51,322 bases of DNA from positions 1-51,322 of the forward strand of contig CAZGBT010000007.1 of NCBI GenBank assembly GCA_964524025.1, written 5' to 3'. A program made the position numbers and the translations under genes. How positions within the stretch are numbered: position 1 is the stretch's first letter; every line of letters starts with the position of its first letter. The notes under the pieces are model-generated. The model made no database searches, was not told the DNA's origin, and saw nothing but the letters and a program-made list of their open reading frames with translations. Shown here piece after piece: positions 32,728 to 42,128 of the stretch. Origin of the DNA: CAZGBT01 sp964524025 (GTDB lineage: Archaea > Aenigmatarchaeota > Aenigmatarchaeia > CG10238-14 > EX4484-224).

Positions 32728-33348
32728 TTACAGACTTCTTATTCGTCTCATTATAGCTTGTTTTATAATCGACCTAGCCACTTCCTGCACTCCTTCTATA
32801 CGTTCTTCCAACGTTTCATAATTAACTTTCATCTCTTTCAAATACTCTTCTAATCTATATTCTTTTCCACTTAATATCCCTGGACAAGAAATGTCGAGAT
32901 AGAAATATCCTTCTGGTGCTAACGGGAGAAATACTATGGGATACATTCTGCATGCCCATGGTCTGTGTTCATAGATAGAGCAACTATCCCCATCCCAAAA
33001 AACGCAGTAACCATTTCTTCGCTTTATTTTATATCCTGGCAACCTCTTCAGATTACCCTCAGGCGTTAGAAATGAAAAAATAGTCGGTTCTATTTTCTTT
33101 CTTAATTCCTTTTCTCCTATGAAATCTCTTAACCTTTCTATATCATTCTTGCTAAGCGGAAATTCTAATGCTTGGCAACATTCGCCGCAATGTGTACATT
33201 TAAACCTGAAACTGGCACCTTCTTTTAATGCTAGTAAAAGATATCCTCTTACCATGCTAGTTTGGACCCATACAATTTCAGCTTGCGGATAAATTTTTCT
33301 TAGCATTCGAAGGAGTGGTTTTGCTATATCTATTTCATCAATTTCCAT
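32728..33348 (-). CDS. YkgJ-family cysteine cluster protein
   Basis: A 206-aa protein with the CxxCxxCC motif (FKCTHCGECCQ) and downstream cysteines in YCVFWDGDSCSIYEHRPWACRMYP and CPGI, the pattern of UPF0153/YkgJ proteins predicted to bind zinc or an Fe-S cluster. The family is widespread in archaea and bacteria with no firm function. ATG at 33348 is preferred to a GTG six nt upstream. It lies downstream of trm14 on the same strand, separated by 79 nt. Confidence 0.85.
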   Translation of the reverse strand: MEIDEIDIAKPLLRMLRKIYPQAEIVWVQTSMVRGYLLLALKEGASFRFKCTHCGECCQALEFPLSKNDIERLRDFIGEKELRKKIEPTIFSFLTPEGNLKRLPGYKIKRRNGYCVFWDGDSCSIYEHRPWACRMYPIVFLPLAPEGYFYLDISCPGILSGKEYRLEEYLKEMKVNYETLEERIEGVQEVARSIIKQAIMRRIRSL

Positions 33349-33427
33349 GTTCACTTTTAAAATAGTAACAGATTTAAAAGCTTCATTTGTTACTAGTTAT
33401 TCCTTCTTCTCGTTGTTAAAATAAGAG

Positions 33428-34528
33428 TCATCTAATTTTAACGAAAACTAAAGCATCTATATCTCCGTGCTTTATTTCAATTATCTTATCAAAACCCAAA
33501 TCTGGAACCAAATTTACCCTTCTTTTTGCAGTTATAAAAACTAGTTTTTTCCAATCGTATTTTATAAGATTACTAAAGAATTTTTTGTAAGTCTCTTCTA
33601 ATCCTCTTTTTGGAGTTCTAATACCGAAGGGTAAATCGGTAACTATAACATCATAGTTTAATTCTAATTCGCAAGCATCTGCTTTGAAGAATTCTATTTT
33701 AGCTCCTGCTTCTTCTGCATTCTTTTTAGCAAACTCAACTTCTCTCAAACTTATATCAGAGCCATAAATTTCCAATTCTTCTCTGCTTTCTTCTCTAGAA
33801 CTTTTTTCTACTAGCTTAAAAAATTTCTGTCTATCTAAAAAGAAGAATTTTAAGAAGTCAAAGCTCCTAAACTTTCCAGGAGGAATTTTGTTAAGATAAA
33901 GATATGCTTCTATAGGTATAGTGCCACAGCCACAAAACGGATCTATAAATCTTTCGTTTTTCTTTAAATCAGCTAATCTTATCATTCCATAAGCTATGGT
34001 TGATTTTAGGGGTGCCCTAGAAGGAAACTTCCTATACCATCTCTTATGAAGGGATTGTTCTCCAGTGGTGTCGATTCCTATAAAGAAATTATCGTCTCTT
34101 ACTTCTACTCTTAAAATTATGTTTGGATTATCTAAGTTTACCTTTAATCTTACCCCTTTTGATTGTAAGTAAGAATCTATAACAGCTTTTCCAGCATACC
34201 TTGCTATATCTAAGCTAGTAAAATTATGGGTTCCAAATCTTTCAGCTCTTATAGCAAAAGTTTGGGTTGGGTAGATATATTGCGTAAAATCTAAGGATTT
34301 AATCTTTCTATAAAGTTCTTCCAGATGCTTAAAGTTGTCATGCAAGAGGAGTATTAATATTCTGTTTAGCGAGCGGGAAAGGTAATTTAGAATAAAAATA
34401 TCATCTTCCTTTCCTTTGAATATTATCGCTCCTTTATGATGAATTTTGGCTCTATTTCCAGTCAATTCAAGAACTTCTTGAATAGCTATTTCTTCTAATC
34501 CAGGATCGCATGTAGCTAAAAATTGCAT
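33428..34528 (-). CDS. trm14: THUMP-domain RNA methyltransferase, Trm14-like
   Basis: A 366-aa protein. Residues 1-150 form a ferredoxin-like plus THUMP RNA-binding module (FLATCDPGLEEIAIQEV, TFAIRAERFGTHNF). The Rossmann domain has RFIDPFCGCGTIPIEAYLYL for SAM binding, IYGSDISLREVEFAKKNAEEAG and the catalytic motif VTDLPFGIRTPKRG. This arrangement matches archaeal Trm14 (tRNA guanine-6 N2-methylation). Other RlmL-type substrates are possible. SAPLKSTIAYGMIRLA-like text before motif I is also typical. Confidence 0.87.
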   Translation of the reverse strand: MQFLATCDPGLEEIAIQEVLELTGNRAKIHHKGAIIFKGKEDDIFILNYLSRSLNRILILLLHDNFKHLEELYRKIKSLDFTQYIYPTQTFAIRAERFGTHNFTSLDIARYAGKAVIDSYLQSKGVRLKVNLDNPNIILRVEVRDDNFFIGIDTTGEQSLHKRWYRKFPSRAPLKSTIAYGMIRLADLKKNERFIDPFCGCGTIPIEAYLYLNKIPPGKFRSFDFLKFFFLDRQKFFKLVEKSSREESREELEIYGSDISLREVEFAKKNAEEAGAKIEFFKADACELELNYDVIVTDLPFGIRTPKRGLEETYKKFFSNLIKYDWKKLVFITAKRRVNLVPDLGFDKIIEIKHGDIDALVFVKIR

Positions 34529-34566
34529 TTTCTCAAATTGTTATTACTCTAAAAACCAAAAATTAA

Positions 34567-35577
34567 ATGATGAAATTCGATGTAATTGGAGTAGGTTGTT
34601 TAACAGTCGATATATTTGCTGAATCTAGCGTTTTAATAGTTGAATTTAAGAAAGCAAAAAAGGAAACTTTTATAGCTTTGCCAGAAGGAAAAATGCTTTC
34701 ACAGATAATAGTTAGAACTGGAGGCTCTTCAGGTAATACAGTTGCTTACCTTTCTAAACTTGGTTTAAGATGCGGCTATTTTACAAAGCTTGGGACAGAT
34801 TATTTTTCAGATTTTCTAATAGAAGATTTAAAAAGCTTCGGAGTTGACGTTAGCAGAATAATAAGAGTTAAAGGCTTGGAAGCCGGAAAAAGCATTATAG
34901 TTTCTAGTCTAGGCTTTAAAGATACAGCCTTGCTAGTAGATCATGGAGCTGCTGATAAGCTTACAAAAAAAGATATAGAAGAAAATTTGGATTATTTGCT
35001 TTCGACCAAATGGCTCGATATATCAAGCTTTACTAGCAAGGAAGCAATAGAAGCAATTGAATTTCTAGTAAAAAAAGCTAAGAAGGAAAATGTGAAAATA
35101 TTTTTTGCTCCAAGTAGGACCATGATATCGACTTTTAGAAAAGATGCTTTAAAGTTAATGAGATATGCTGATGCATTCTCTATGAACGAAAGAGAAGCAG
35201 CTTTGTTAAGTGGCAAGGATAATCTTGCTGATATGTTAAAATTTTTCAAGAAAATGAAAATTCCTTATTTTTTTGTAACTAGAAGTGCTAAAGGTCTTGT
35301 TTGCTTTTACAAAAATAAATTTTACAAAATAGGAGCTTATAGAGTAAGAGAAGTTAAGAATACAACTGGTGCTGGAGATATAGTTGCTGCATGGTTAATT
35401 TACGGGTTAATTAAAAAAATGGATGTAAAAGATATCATGAATTTTGCATCGGTTGCCGGAGCGTTTCATGTTAAAAAAGACTATATAGGTGCGAAAGATG
35501 GTCTAGCTTCTTATCACGAAATAAAAAGATTTTTGGATAGGGTAAGAAACCTTCCAGTAAGGACTTTACGGGTATAA
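34567..35577 (+). CDS. PfkB-family carbohydrate/nucleoside kinase
   Basis: A 336-aa ribokinase-superfamily kinase with DVIGVGCLTVDIFAE at the start, TGGSSGNTVAYLSKLGLRCGYFTKLG (PfkB signature 1 region), and the C-terminal anion hole NTTGAGDIVAAWLIYG containing the catalytic Asp. The usual Asp before TTGAGD is Asn here. Substrate cannot be predicted; archaeal members phosphorylate sugars, nucleosides or ADP-linked sugars. It starts with two adjacent ATG codons. It is divergent from trm14 across 38 nt. Confidence 0.88.
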   Translation: MMKFDVIGVGCLTVDIFAESSVLIVEFKKAKKETFIALPEGKMLSQIIVRTGGSSGNTVAYLSKLGLRCGYFTKLGTDYFSDFLIEDLKSFGVDVSRIIRVKGLEAGKSIIVSSLGFKDTALLVDHGAADKLTKKDIEENLDYLLSTKWLDISSFTSKEAIEAIEFLVKKAKKENVKIFFAPSRTMISTFRKDALKLMRYADAFSMNEREAALLSGKDNLADMLKFFKKMKIPYFFVTRSAKGLVCFYKNKFYKIGAYRVREVKNTTGAGDIVAAWLIYGLIKKMDVKDIMNFASVAGAFHVKKDYIGAKDGLASYHEIKRFLDRVRNLPVRTLRV

Positions 35578-35765
35578 AAATTAACGTATGGCATGTTGAT
35601 TATAGATCTTCTAAATCGAGAATGGCTATTCTCAAGCTTAGTTTTCTTTCTAAAAGATTAAGAGTTTCTTTCTTTGGATTTGTAAATTTCTTGTTGAAGC
35701 TCTTCGAGTTCTTTTAGCAGATATTATATCAATCAATTGTTACCCGAAAGTTAAATTCTTTGCTA

Positions 35766-35838
35766 AGCCTCGGCCGGGATTCGAACCCGGGACCTCTTCC
35801 TTACCAGGGAAGCGCTCTACCAGCTGAGCTACCGAGGC
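35766..35838 (-). tRNA. tRNA-Thr (anticodon GGT)
   Basis: A 73-nt tRNA. Acceptor GCCTCGG pairs with CCGAGGC; D-stem GCTC/GAGC; anticodon stem CTTCC/GGAAG with loop CTGGTAA, anticodon GGT; T-arm CCGGG TTCGAAT CCCGG. Discriminator base U. The CCA end is not encoded. No intron. The 188 nt between pfkB-like gene and this tRNA and the 183 nt after it hold nothing I can support. Confidence 0.95.
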
Positions 35839-36021
35839 CCAACAATTTTAATTCCTATTTACCCTCTAAAAAATTTAGGCAGACGAAAGGAGCATCTAAG
35901 TTATCCCCTGATACGAGAAAAAGTGTCATGTCATGCAATTTTATATAACAGCGTTATAAAAACTTAATGAAAAGTAGATAAACAAAAAAGATTGTTTTTG
36001 GATATTTTCCTAAGATAATTT

Positions 36022-37125
36022 ATGGGAACTTGTAAAGTTTGTGGTAAGACTGGGTTAATTTCCACATTCATTTCAGTTTGCAGAAAATGCATTTTAGAGC
36101 AGTCTGATATGGTTAAAAAGATTTTGGAAGAAGCTCATAAGAAAAGCAGGGAGAAATTTGGTTTACCCTATCCTATACCAAAAGATCCTAATGGAGTTAA
36201 ATGTGGAATCTGCGGAAATGAATGTGTAATAGGAGATGGAAAATTTGGATTCTGCGGTTTAGTTAAAAATGAAGGAGGTAAGCTTATAAGATTGGCTGGA
36301 ACTGCAGATAAAGGTTTGCTTGAATGGTATTACGATCCGCATGTTACAAATTGTGTAGCTTCTTGGGTTTGCCCTGCAGGTACTGGTTGTGGCTATCCGA
36401 AATATGCAAAATCAAGAGGACCTGAAATAGGTTATTTCAATTTAGCCGTTTTTTATGGAGCTTGCAATTTTAATTGTCTTTTTTGCCAAAATTGGCATTT
36501 TAAAGAATTGACTAAAAATTTATCTCCTCTAGTTTCAGCAAAGGATTTGGCAGAAAAAGTTGATAAAAGAGTAACTTGTATTTGCTTTTTTGGTGGCGAT
36601 CCAGGCCCTCAAATCCTGCATGCTATAGAAACTTCCAAAATCGCTTTAAGGAAGAAGAAAGGCGATATATTAAGGGTTTGCTTAGAAACTAATGGGAATT
36701 TAAATCCTAAGTTGCTAGAAGAATTTGCTGAGTTAGCTTTTCATTCTGGTGGAGTTATAAAGTTTGATTTGAAATGTTTTGAAGAAAAACTTTCCTTTGC
36801 TTTAAGCGGAGTTAGTAATAGAAATACCTGTAAGAATTTTAAAATGCTTGCTAAAATGCATAGGGATAGACCCAAAGTTCCCTTTTTGCATGCTTCCACT
36901 CTTTTAATTCCTGGCTATGTTATGCAGGATGAAGTCGATAAGATAAGCAAATTTATCGCTAAGTTAGACCCTTCAATTCCCTATAGCTTACTAGCCTTTT
37001 GGCCCACTTTTATGATGTCAGATTTGCCTTTAGTAAAAAGGGAAGATGCAGAAGAATGTTTAAGAATCGCTAAAGAAAATGGTTTGGAAAGGGTTAGGAT
37101 TGGGAATTTACATTTATTAGTTTAA
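36022..37125 (+). CDS. Radical SAM protein, PflA-like (COG1180)
   Basis: A 367-aa protein. The N-terminus is a zinc-ribbon-like part (CKVCGKTG, CRKC and KCGICGNECVIGDGKFGFCG), followed by a radical SAM core with FYGACNFNCLFCQNW (CxxxCxxC), CFFGGDPGPQIL and ETNGNLNPKLL. Related archaeal proteins are annotated as pyruvate formate-lyase activating enzyme homologues, but many lack a known partner and no glycyl radical enzyme is adjacent here. ATG at 36022 has no obvious ribosome site. It is followed by the MoxR cluster with its own promoter. Confidence 0.87.
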   Translation: MGTCKVCGKTGLISTFISVCRKCILEQSDMVKKILEEAHKKSREKFGLPYPIPKDPNGVKCGICGNECVIGDGKFGFCGLVKNEGGKLIRLAGTADKGLLEWYYDPHVTNCVASWVCPAGTGCGYPKYAKSRGPEIGYFNLAVFYGACNFNCLFCQNWHFKELTKNLSPLVSAKDLAEKVDKRVTCICFFGGDPGPQILHAIETSKIALRKKKGDILRVCLETNGNLNPKLLEEFAELAFHSGGVIKFDLKCFEEKLSFALSGVSNRNTCKNFKMLAKMHRDRPKVPFLHASTLLIPGYVMQDEVDKISKFIAKLDPSIPYSLLAFWPTFMMSDLPLVKREDAEECLRIAKENGLERVRIGNLHLLV

Positions 37126-37143
37126 AAATTGTATAACGATAAG

Positions 37144-37152
37144 TTTTTAAAA
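37144..37152 (+). promoter_or_regulatory. TATA box of the MoxR-VWA cluster
   Basis: TTTTTAAAA is centred about 26 nt upstream of the MoxR ATG (37174). It separates the cluster from the radical SAM gene that ends at 37125. Confidence 0.45.
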
Positions 37153-37173
37153 TTTAAGGGAAATGTGTAACTG

Positions 37174-38754
37174 ATGAATTTAAAGGAGGCTCAACTTATA
37201 AGGACTCTTTATAAAATAGAAAGAAAAGTAGCTTATCCTATAACGCTTTATACCTGTAACGAAGAAGAATTGAAAGTGAAAACTGGCAGCATTCTTACAA
37301 CAGAATCGGAAGTAGAGTACGAAATTAATCTAATGGATCTCTTACTTGCTGCTTATTGTTGTGACGTTCCTATTTTGCTTGTAGGTGGTACCGGAGAAGG
37401 TAAGACTTATTCCGTTAAAACTTTTTCATACATATTATTTGGCAATGAAGGGTACGTTGGAATGAGATGCAGCTCCGGCACACTTCAGTTTAACCCTCTA
37501 CAACCATTTATAACATCAAGAATAGAAAATGGCATACCAATTATAGAGCCTGATGTAGAAAAGTGTAGGAGAGTTCAAGCAATTTTTATAGACGAATTAA
37601 ACAGGGCAGAAACTAATCAACTTTTGCAATTAATAGATGGAAATGTAGAAATAGGTGGAACTACTGTTGAGATTGGTGTGAAGATTAACGAGAAGGAAAT
37701 AAAAAAGCCATTAATTGTAGGCGCTATGAACCCACCAACACCAGGCTATACAGAAACTGTGCAATTGGATCAGGCTGTTAGAAATCGTTTTCTACAAATA
37801 GAAATACCCTCGATTGCCCAAACGGCTGGGCCAGCTTTGTCTTTTTATTCGCAAAAGTTAATGGAGCTCCACCTCGAATTGCTTGAGTCGCTTGACTATA
37901 GAGGAGAAAATTGGCTAAAAGATGTGGCGGATTTGGCAAAGAAAATTAATGAAAAAATAACTTTTCAGTATGGGGCGCTTAAAATGGTTGATATAGTTGT
38001 TCAAGCCGTTAGCGGAGATTATTTCAAACAATTTGAAAGAGAAAAAGAAATAGTCAAACAAATTTCCTCTGAAATAGGAAGAGATGTATATTTTCCAAGT
38101 CAATTAGAAAGAGGGACTGAGATGAAAGAGTTAGAAAAAATAGTGAATAGTTTTGAAGAGGTTCCATGCAGCAATAGAGATGTTGTTTATTTTACGCATC
38201 TTACTAAGATAATCGAGTTGATAAAATACTTTAAAAGTTTATGCAGAAGTTCTGAAGAAAGAAATAAAATTCGTGTTACACCTGAGACTGTTGCTATAGC
38301 TGCTATAATTTATTGGAATGGAAAAGGCGGAGAAGACGTAACACAGCTTGTTAAGACCGCATATGTTGCATATAATAAGCTATGTGAGCGCTTTTCTTCG
38401 ATTGCAGGAATGAATAGAGAAGATTTAAAGAGAGAGGGTATACTAAGACCTCTTATAATTGAAGAAGGTATAAAAAGAGGAAATCTCGAAAATGTACTAA
38501 ACGTTTGGGACGCTTGGAAGGGAGTAAAAGAAGAACCAGGTAGCTTTTCACATTTAGTATTAGCAAGAACAACCGCTACACTTGCTTTGTTTACAGGTTT
38601 TTGCAAAAGAATGGAAAGGGAAGTTCAAAGAATATTAAATAAATTAAGAGGAAGGCCTTTAGAAGCTTACAAAGAATTAGGTAAAATTTACTATGCTAAT
38701 GAACACTTATTGCCATCAATTTATTCCAGACTTAGAATCATATTTCCATGTTAG
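37174..38754 (+). CDS. MoxR-type AAA+ ATPase
   Basis: A 526-aa ATPase. Walker A GGTGEGKT (71-78), Walker B IFIDE (137-141) in AIFIDELNRAETNQLLQLIDG, sensor-like GAMNPPTPGYTETVQLDQAVRNRFLQIEI with the Arg finger region. The DELNRA segment is typical of MoxR/RavA-type ATPases, which act as chaperones for partner complexes, usually with a VWA protein encoded next door. The C-terminal 300 residues are an extended helical region without recognised domain, longer than in simple MoxR proteins. It overlaps the VWA gene by 7 nt. Confidence 0.9.
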   Translation: MNLKEAQLIRTLYKIERKVAYPITLYTCNEEELKVKTGSILTTESEVEYEINLMDLLLAAYCCDVPILLVGGTGEGKTYSVKTFSYILFGNEGYVGMRCSSGTLQFNPLQPFITSRIENGIPIIEPDVEKCRRVQAIFIDELNRAETNQLLQLIDGNVEIGGTTVEIGVKINEKEIKKPLIVGAMNPPTPGYTETVQLDQAVRNRFLQIEIPSIAQTAGPALSFYSQKLMELHLELLESLDYRGENWLKDVADLAKKINEKITFQYGALKMVDIVVQAVSGDYFKQFEREKEIVKQISSEIGRDVYFPSQLERGTEMKELEKIVNSFEEVPCSNRDVVYFTHLTKIIELIKYFKSLCRSSEERNKIRVTPETVAIAAIIYWNGKGGEDVTQLVKTAYVAYNKLCERFSSIAGMNREDLKREGILRPLIIEEGIKRGNLENVLNVWDAWKGVKEEPGSFSHLVLARTTATLALFTGFCKRMEREVQRILNKLRGRPLEAYKELGKIYYANEHLLPSIYSRLRIIFPC

Positions 38755-40625
38755 AGGAAGCTTTTAAAAGGGCTGAAAGTTCTTGGAGAAAAGTTTTGGA
38801 TAATCAATTCCCTCTTTTTTCCCCTACTCTTGATTTTAAAGTGCAGGATGGCAGGGAAGATAAAATGTGGTACTTTGCCACTGATTGTAAAAGAAATGTA
38901 AAAGCACATATTTACAACAGGGGAAAGCTTGAAAACCTTCTAAACCAAGCTAGAGAAAGGTTATTTAATGGAGAGCCGCTCGATAGATTGGAAGAAGAGC
39001 TTTTTAAATATCTTTTACTTCATGAATGTCCAGGGCATTGGTTTTATTCACCTGAGAGTGTTGAAGACAGAAAGAGGTTAAGCGAGGCAATTTATAAGGG
39101 GATTTTAAAAAGGGATAGGAATAAGAAGACGGCTTTCAAAAAAGCGGCGAACGTAAGAAATCTTGTATTAGATATAATAGCCGATACGCAGATATTTATG
39201 GAAAAAAGTTTTAACTTAAGAGACGGTATAATACCCCTTTTTGATGTTGTAGAAATAGCTTTTCATAGAAGAATAGACCCATCAAATGCTCTTTATGGTC
39301 TTTCTAGAATAATTTATAGTCTATTCTGCGCAGAAGATGAATTAAGAAAATTTTATTTGCAGTTCTTTGTGCGTGCAACACCGCTTTCTAATACCGAAGA
39401 AAGAGCTATAAGAATGTTAAAGGCTTTGGATTTAAAGATAAGAAATTTAGATTCTTTGATTAAAAACTATAGCTCAGTCTTAAAGGCTTTGGTAGATAAC
39501 TTAAGCAATAGAGATAGAAGGTATAAAGTCATTGAAGATTTCTGCTATGAAATTGCAGATTTAATTCCCTTGGATTTTAGAGTTGGTAGACCTTCAGAAA
39601 ATGGTGGTGGAAGCACTTCTGATCTGCTAACAGATCTATTAGATGTACTAGACGACCAGGAAATAAATGAACTCCTTACTGAATTGTCGTCAGAGAAAGA
39701 CGAAATATCAGAATTTGCAGCTGATGAATTTTATAAGAGGAATTCGGGGGAAATAGACATAAAATCTCCAATTCCACAAATTCGGTCAAAAGTTAAAGGG
39801 GAGAGGAGAAAATGGAAGCTAGTAAGATCAGAGGTGCTATCTGCTGAAGAATTGTCAAAAAAATATGATATACGCTCTCTTATCCAATTTCAGGCGTCGA
39901 CTGGTTTACCTACTCTAATAGAAATTTCTCCCGGCATATGGAGAGTTATGGAATACAAGTTAAAGACAACACCCCTTCGCACCTATACATGGGAACCCCA
40001 AGGAATTATATTGCCATCTTACGTAGTATTCTGGGTTGATAGCTCAGGAAGCATGCGCGTAGGCGGGAAGGAAGGATTTGAGAGTTATGTTGGTTCTAGA
40101 AATAAGTACGATAGACTGATGAGAGTGATGTATGGATTATTAAAAGGGCTTTACAAAGCTAGTAAAGCAATGGAAAGGGATGTAAAAGTTGGAGTGGTGA
40201 ATTACTCAAGCCAAAGCATATGGAGTGGTTTCTATTCGTTAAGCAAGGTTTTCGAGAGTTATTCTAATCCTTTTAAGAAGATATTATTGAACCCTCAATG
40301 GGGTGCTACAGAAATAGAGCCTAAGGTTGTTGACGAAGTTGAAACGGAAATCGACGGGAATTGCATACATGTTATAATTAGCGATGGCGATCTTCAGAGT
40401 ACTGCTGATAAGGTTATAAAAAGATTCAAGGAAATAGCTTCTAAGAAAGATAGAGCAATAGTTTTTGTTGAAATAAGGGATAGCGGAATTTTTGGAGAAA
40501 AAATGAAAGAGCTCTCGTGGAAAAATAAAAATGTTTATTTTCTGCACGTCAACGAAATCGAAGAAATCCTTGGCATAAAAGGGATTTTAATTCAATACCA
40601 AAAGATTTCTAAGTTTTACGCTTAG
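38748..40625 (+). CDS. VWA-domain protein with possible metallopeptidase-like N-terminus
   Basis: A 625-aa protein. The C-terminal 200 residues are a von Willebrand A domain with MIDAS residues DSSGSM (Asp431, Ser433, Ser435), a Thr in WGATEIEP and an Asp in IISDGDLQ. The N-terminal region has LLLHECPGHWFY (His92, Glu93, His97), one residue longer than HExxH, and LVLDIIADTQIF, resembling the metallopeptidase-like part of VWA/DUF2201 proteins; whether it binds metal is uncertain. A long helical middle with an acidic SSEKDEISE section links them. It is translated with the MoxR ATPase (7-nt overlap), the usual partner of such proteins. Confidence 0.85.
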   Translation: MLEEAFKRAESSWRKVLDNQFPLFSPTLDFKVQDGREDKMWYFATDCKRNVKAHIYNRGKLENLLNQARERLFNGEPLDRLEEELFKYLLLHECPGHWFYSPESVEDRKRLSEAIYKGILKRDRNKKTAFKKAANVRNLVLDIIADTQIFMEKSFNLRDGIIPLFDVVEIAFHRRIDPSNALYGLSRIIYSLFCAEDELRKFYLQFFVRATPLSNTEERAIRMLKALDLKIRNLDSLIKNYSSVLKALVDNLSNRDRRYKVIEDFCYEIADLIPLDFRVGRPSENGGGSTSDLLTDLLDVLDDQEINELLTELSSEKDEISEFAADEFYKRNSGEIDIKSPIPQIRSKVKGERRKWKLVRSEVLSAEELSKKYDIRSLIQFQASTGLPTLIEISPGIWRVMEYKLKTTPLRTYTWEPQGIILPSYVVFWVDSSGSMRVGGKEGFESYVGSRNKYDRLMRVMYGLLKGLYKASKAMERDVKVGVVNYSSQSIWSGFYSLSKVFESYSNPFKKILLNPQWGATEIEPKVVDEVETEIDGNCIHVIISDGDLQSTADKVIKRFKEIASKKDRAIVFVEIRDSGIFGEKMKELSWKNKNVYFLHVNEIEEILGIKGILIQYQKISKFYA

Positions 40626-40634
40626 TGAAATAAT

Positions 40635-41333
40635 ATGAGTATAAGGGTAGAAGAATATAAAGAACCACGGAGAGAGGACGAACTTAATGAAAAATGTAAA
40701 GATGAGAAGGGAAATGAAGGGCAGCATGCTGGAAGAATCGACCCAAATTTAGAAAGGAAACTTTACGAGTCATTACTTAATGAGATTGGTGTAGCAGAAA
40801 TTCTTTACGATCTAGAAAATAATGATCTTATAAAAGATTTACCTCTTGATGCCCTTAGGTTTTTAGTAGCTAGACTTAAAGCAGAATACAAATTTGGTCC
40901 TGGCTACGTTGGGAAAGGCAGATTGGATGTAAGAGGCGATTTAACCGAAAAAGACATTAAGGAGTTTTTTGAAAAATACGGAAAACCAGCAGTGAGAACT
41001 TGGGCTAAAGAACTTGAACCATCAGATTTTGTTAAAATAGGAGAAATTGGAAAATTTTATAAGAAGTTAAGATGGAGAAGGGTATATTATTGTGATGAGT
41101 TTAGGTATCCCTCCTACTATCCAGCTTTAATTTTTCAAGATCCTAGAGAAAAATTAGTGGCACTTCTAATATTGAAAGTAGCAAGAGAAGATGGAAAGTG
41201 TGGGTATAGAGATATACTCTCGTTTAAAATTTTAAGAAAAGTGGAAGAATATACAAGATTTCCTCCAAAAGAAATATTTCGAATCGCGGAAGAGCTTGTG
41301 AAATTTTACGAAAGATGGAAATCTGTGTTATGA
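40635..41333 (+). CDS. Unrecognised 232-aa protein, paralogue A of the MoxR-VWA cluster
   Basis: Starts 9 nt after the VWA stop. N-terminus MSIRVEEYKEPR is followed by an acidic, disordered-looking stretch, then a helical domain: LLNEIGVAEIL, LPLDALRFLVARL, IKEFFEKYGK, WAKELEPSDFV, IFQDPREKLVALLILKVARED and a final helix. It is homologous over its length to the next gene. No family recognised, no transmembrane part. Placement suggests a substrate, adaptor or effector of the MoxR-VWA machine. This is inference from neighbourhood. Confidence 0.75.
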   Translation: MSIRVEEYKEPRREDELNEKCKDEKGNEGQHAGRIDPNLERKLYESLLNEIGVAEILYDLENNDLIKDLPLDALRFLVARLKAEYKFGPGYVGKGRLDVRGDLTEKDIKEFFEKYGKPAVRTWAKELEPSDFVKIGEIGKFYKKLRWRRVYYCDEFRYPSYYPALIFQDPREKLVALLILKVAREDGKCGYRDILSFKILRKVEEYTRFPPKEIFRIAEELVKFYERWKSVL

Positions 41334-41405
41334 TACCAATTTTATGCGATTCAACAGGAACTTTTTAGATTGGATTTAAAAATTTTATGCTCAATTCTAA
41401 ATTGT

Positions 41406-42092
41406 ATGAGTATAAAAGTAGAAGAATATCAACAACCACGTATTGAAGAAAAACCAAAAGAAAAATCTGAAGAAGAAGGCAGCAAAGAAGAAGGTGTTGA
41501 GGTAGGAATTGACCAAACTAAAGAAAAAGAACTTTATGATTTACTATTAGATGAACTTGGTATTTTAGAAACCCTCCAGAAGGCAAAAGAAGTAGGACTT
41601 ATAGACGAAGAGCTTCCTGTCGATGCCCTTAGATTTATAGTATCTAAATATAGCTTGGGGTTGAAAAAAGATAGGTATGGCGGACATGTACTTTCCCTAG
41701 AAAGCAGATGGAGTGAAGAGAATTTTGCGGAGTTTTTGAGGGAATATGGAAAGGGTGAAGCAAAAGATTGGGCCAAAGAACTTGAACCATCGGATTTGCT
41801 GGACGTGATAGATATTAGAGCATTTTATAAAGATTTATCGGAAGAGAAGGAAATTTCCTATTATAATCTTTATTATACGTGCTCTTTAATCTTCGAGGAT
41901 CTTAGGGATAGGTTAGTTTCGCTCACCCTTCTAAAAATAGCTAAGGATCTCAATCCAAACACAAGAATATTCTCTGAAAGTTCACTCCTTTCATTTGAAG
42001 TCCTAAGAAGAACTTGCCAGTATACTGGGGCTTCCATAAAGGAGGTTCTACCCGTAGCAAAAAAGTTGGCGAAATTGGCTGAATACCTTTAA
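41406..42092 (+). CDS. Unrecognised 228-aa protein, paralogue B of the MoxR-VWA cluster
   Basis: Starts at ATG 41406 (MSIKVEEYQQPRIEEKPKEK), selected because its first 12 residues align with paralogue A; the frame is open upstream from a TTG at 41370. After an acidic N-terminal tail come the shared blocks LLLDELGILETL, LPVDALRFIVSK, FLREYGKGEAKDWAKELEPSDLLDV, LIFEDLRDRLVSLTLLKIAKDL and SFEVLRRTCQYTG. The first about 37 nt of both genes are strongly alike, so the duplication is recent or constrained at the N-terminus. Function unknown. Confidence 0.75.
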   Translation: MSIKVEEYQQPRIEEKPKEKSEEEGSKEEGVEVGIDQTKEKELYDLLLDELGILETLQKAKEVGLIDEELPVDALRFIVSKYSLGLKKDRYGGHVLSLESRWSEENFAEFLREYGKGEAKDWAKELEPSDLLDVIDIRAFYKDLSEEKEISYYNLYYTCSLIFEDLRDRLVSLTLLKIAKDLNPNTRIFSESSLLSFEVLRRTCQYTGASIKEVLPVAKKLAKLAEYL

Positions 42093-42128
42093 GAATTGCT
42101 AACTTTACCACTTACTGATTCTTTTATC

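Noticed and set aside
35640..35730. Short coiled-coil-like pieces on the minus strand (LLKELEELQQEIYKSKE and LERKLSLRIAILDLEDL)
   Set aside because: In different frames without start codon; could be a remnant but too short to support.
35760..35948. Open frame across the tRNA-Thr
   Set aside because: Coincides with the tRNA and lacks protein likeness.
41370..41405. Longer start of paralogue B
   Set aside because: The 12 extra residues do not align with paralogue A, whereas the ATG at 41406 does.
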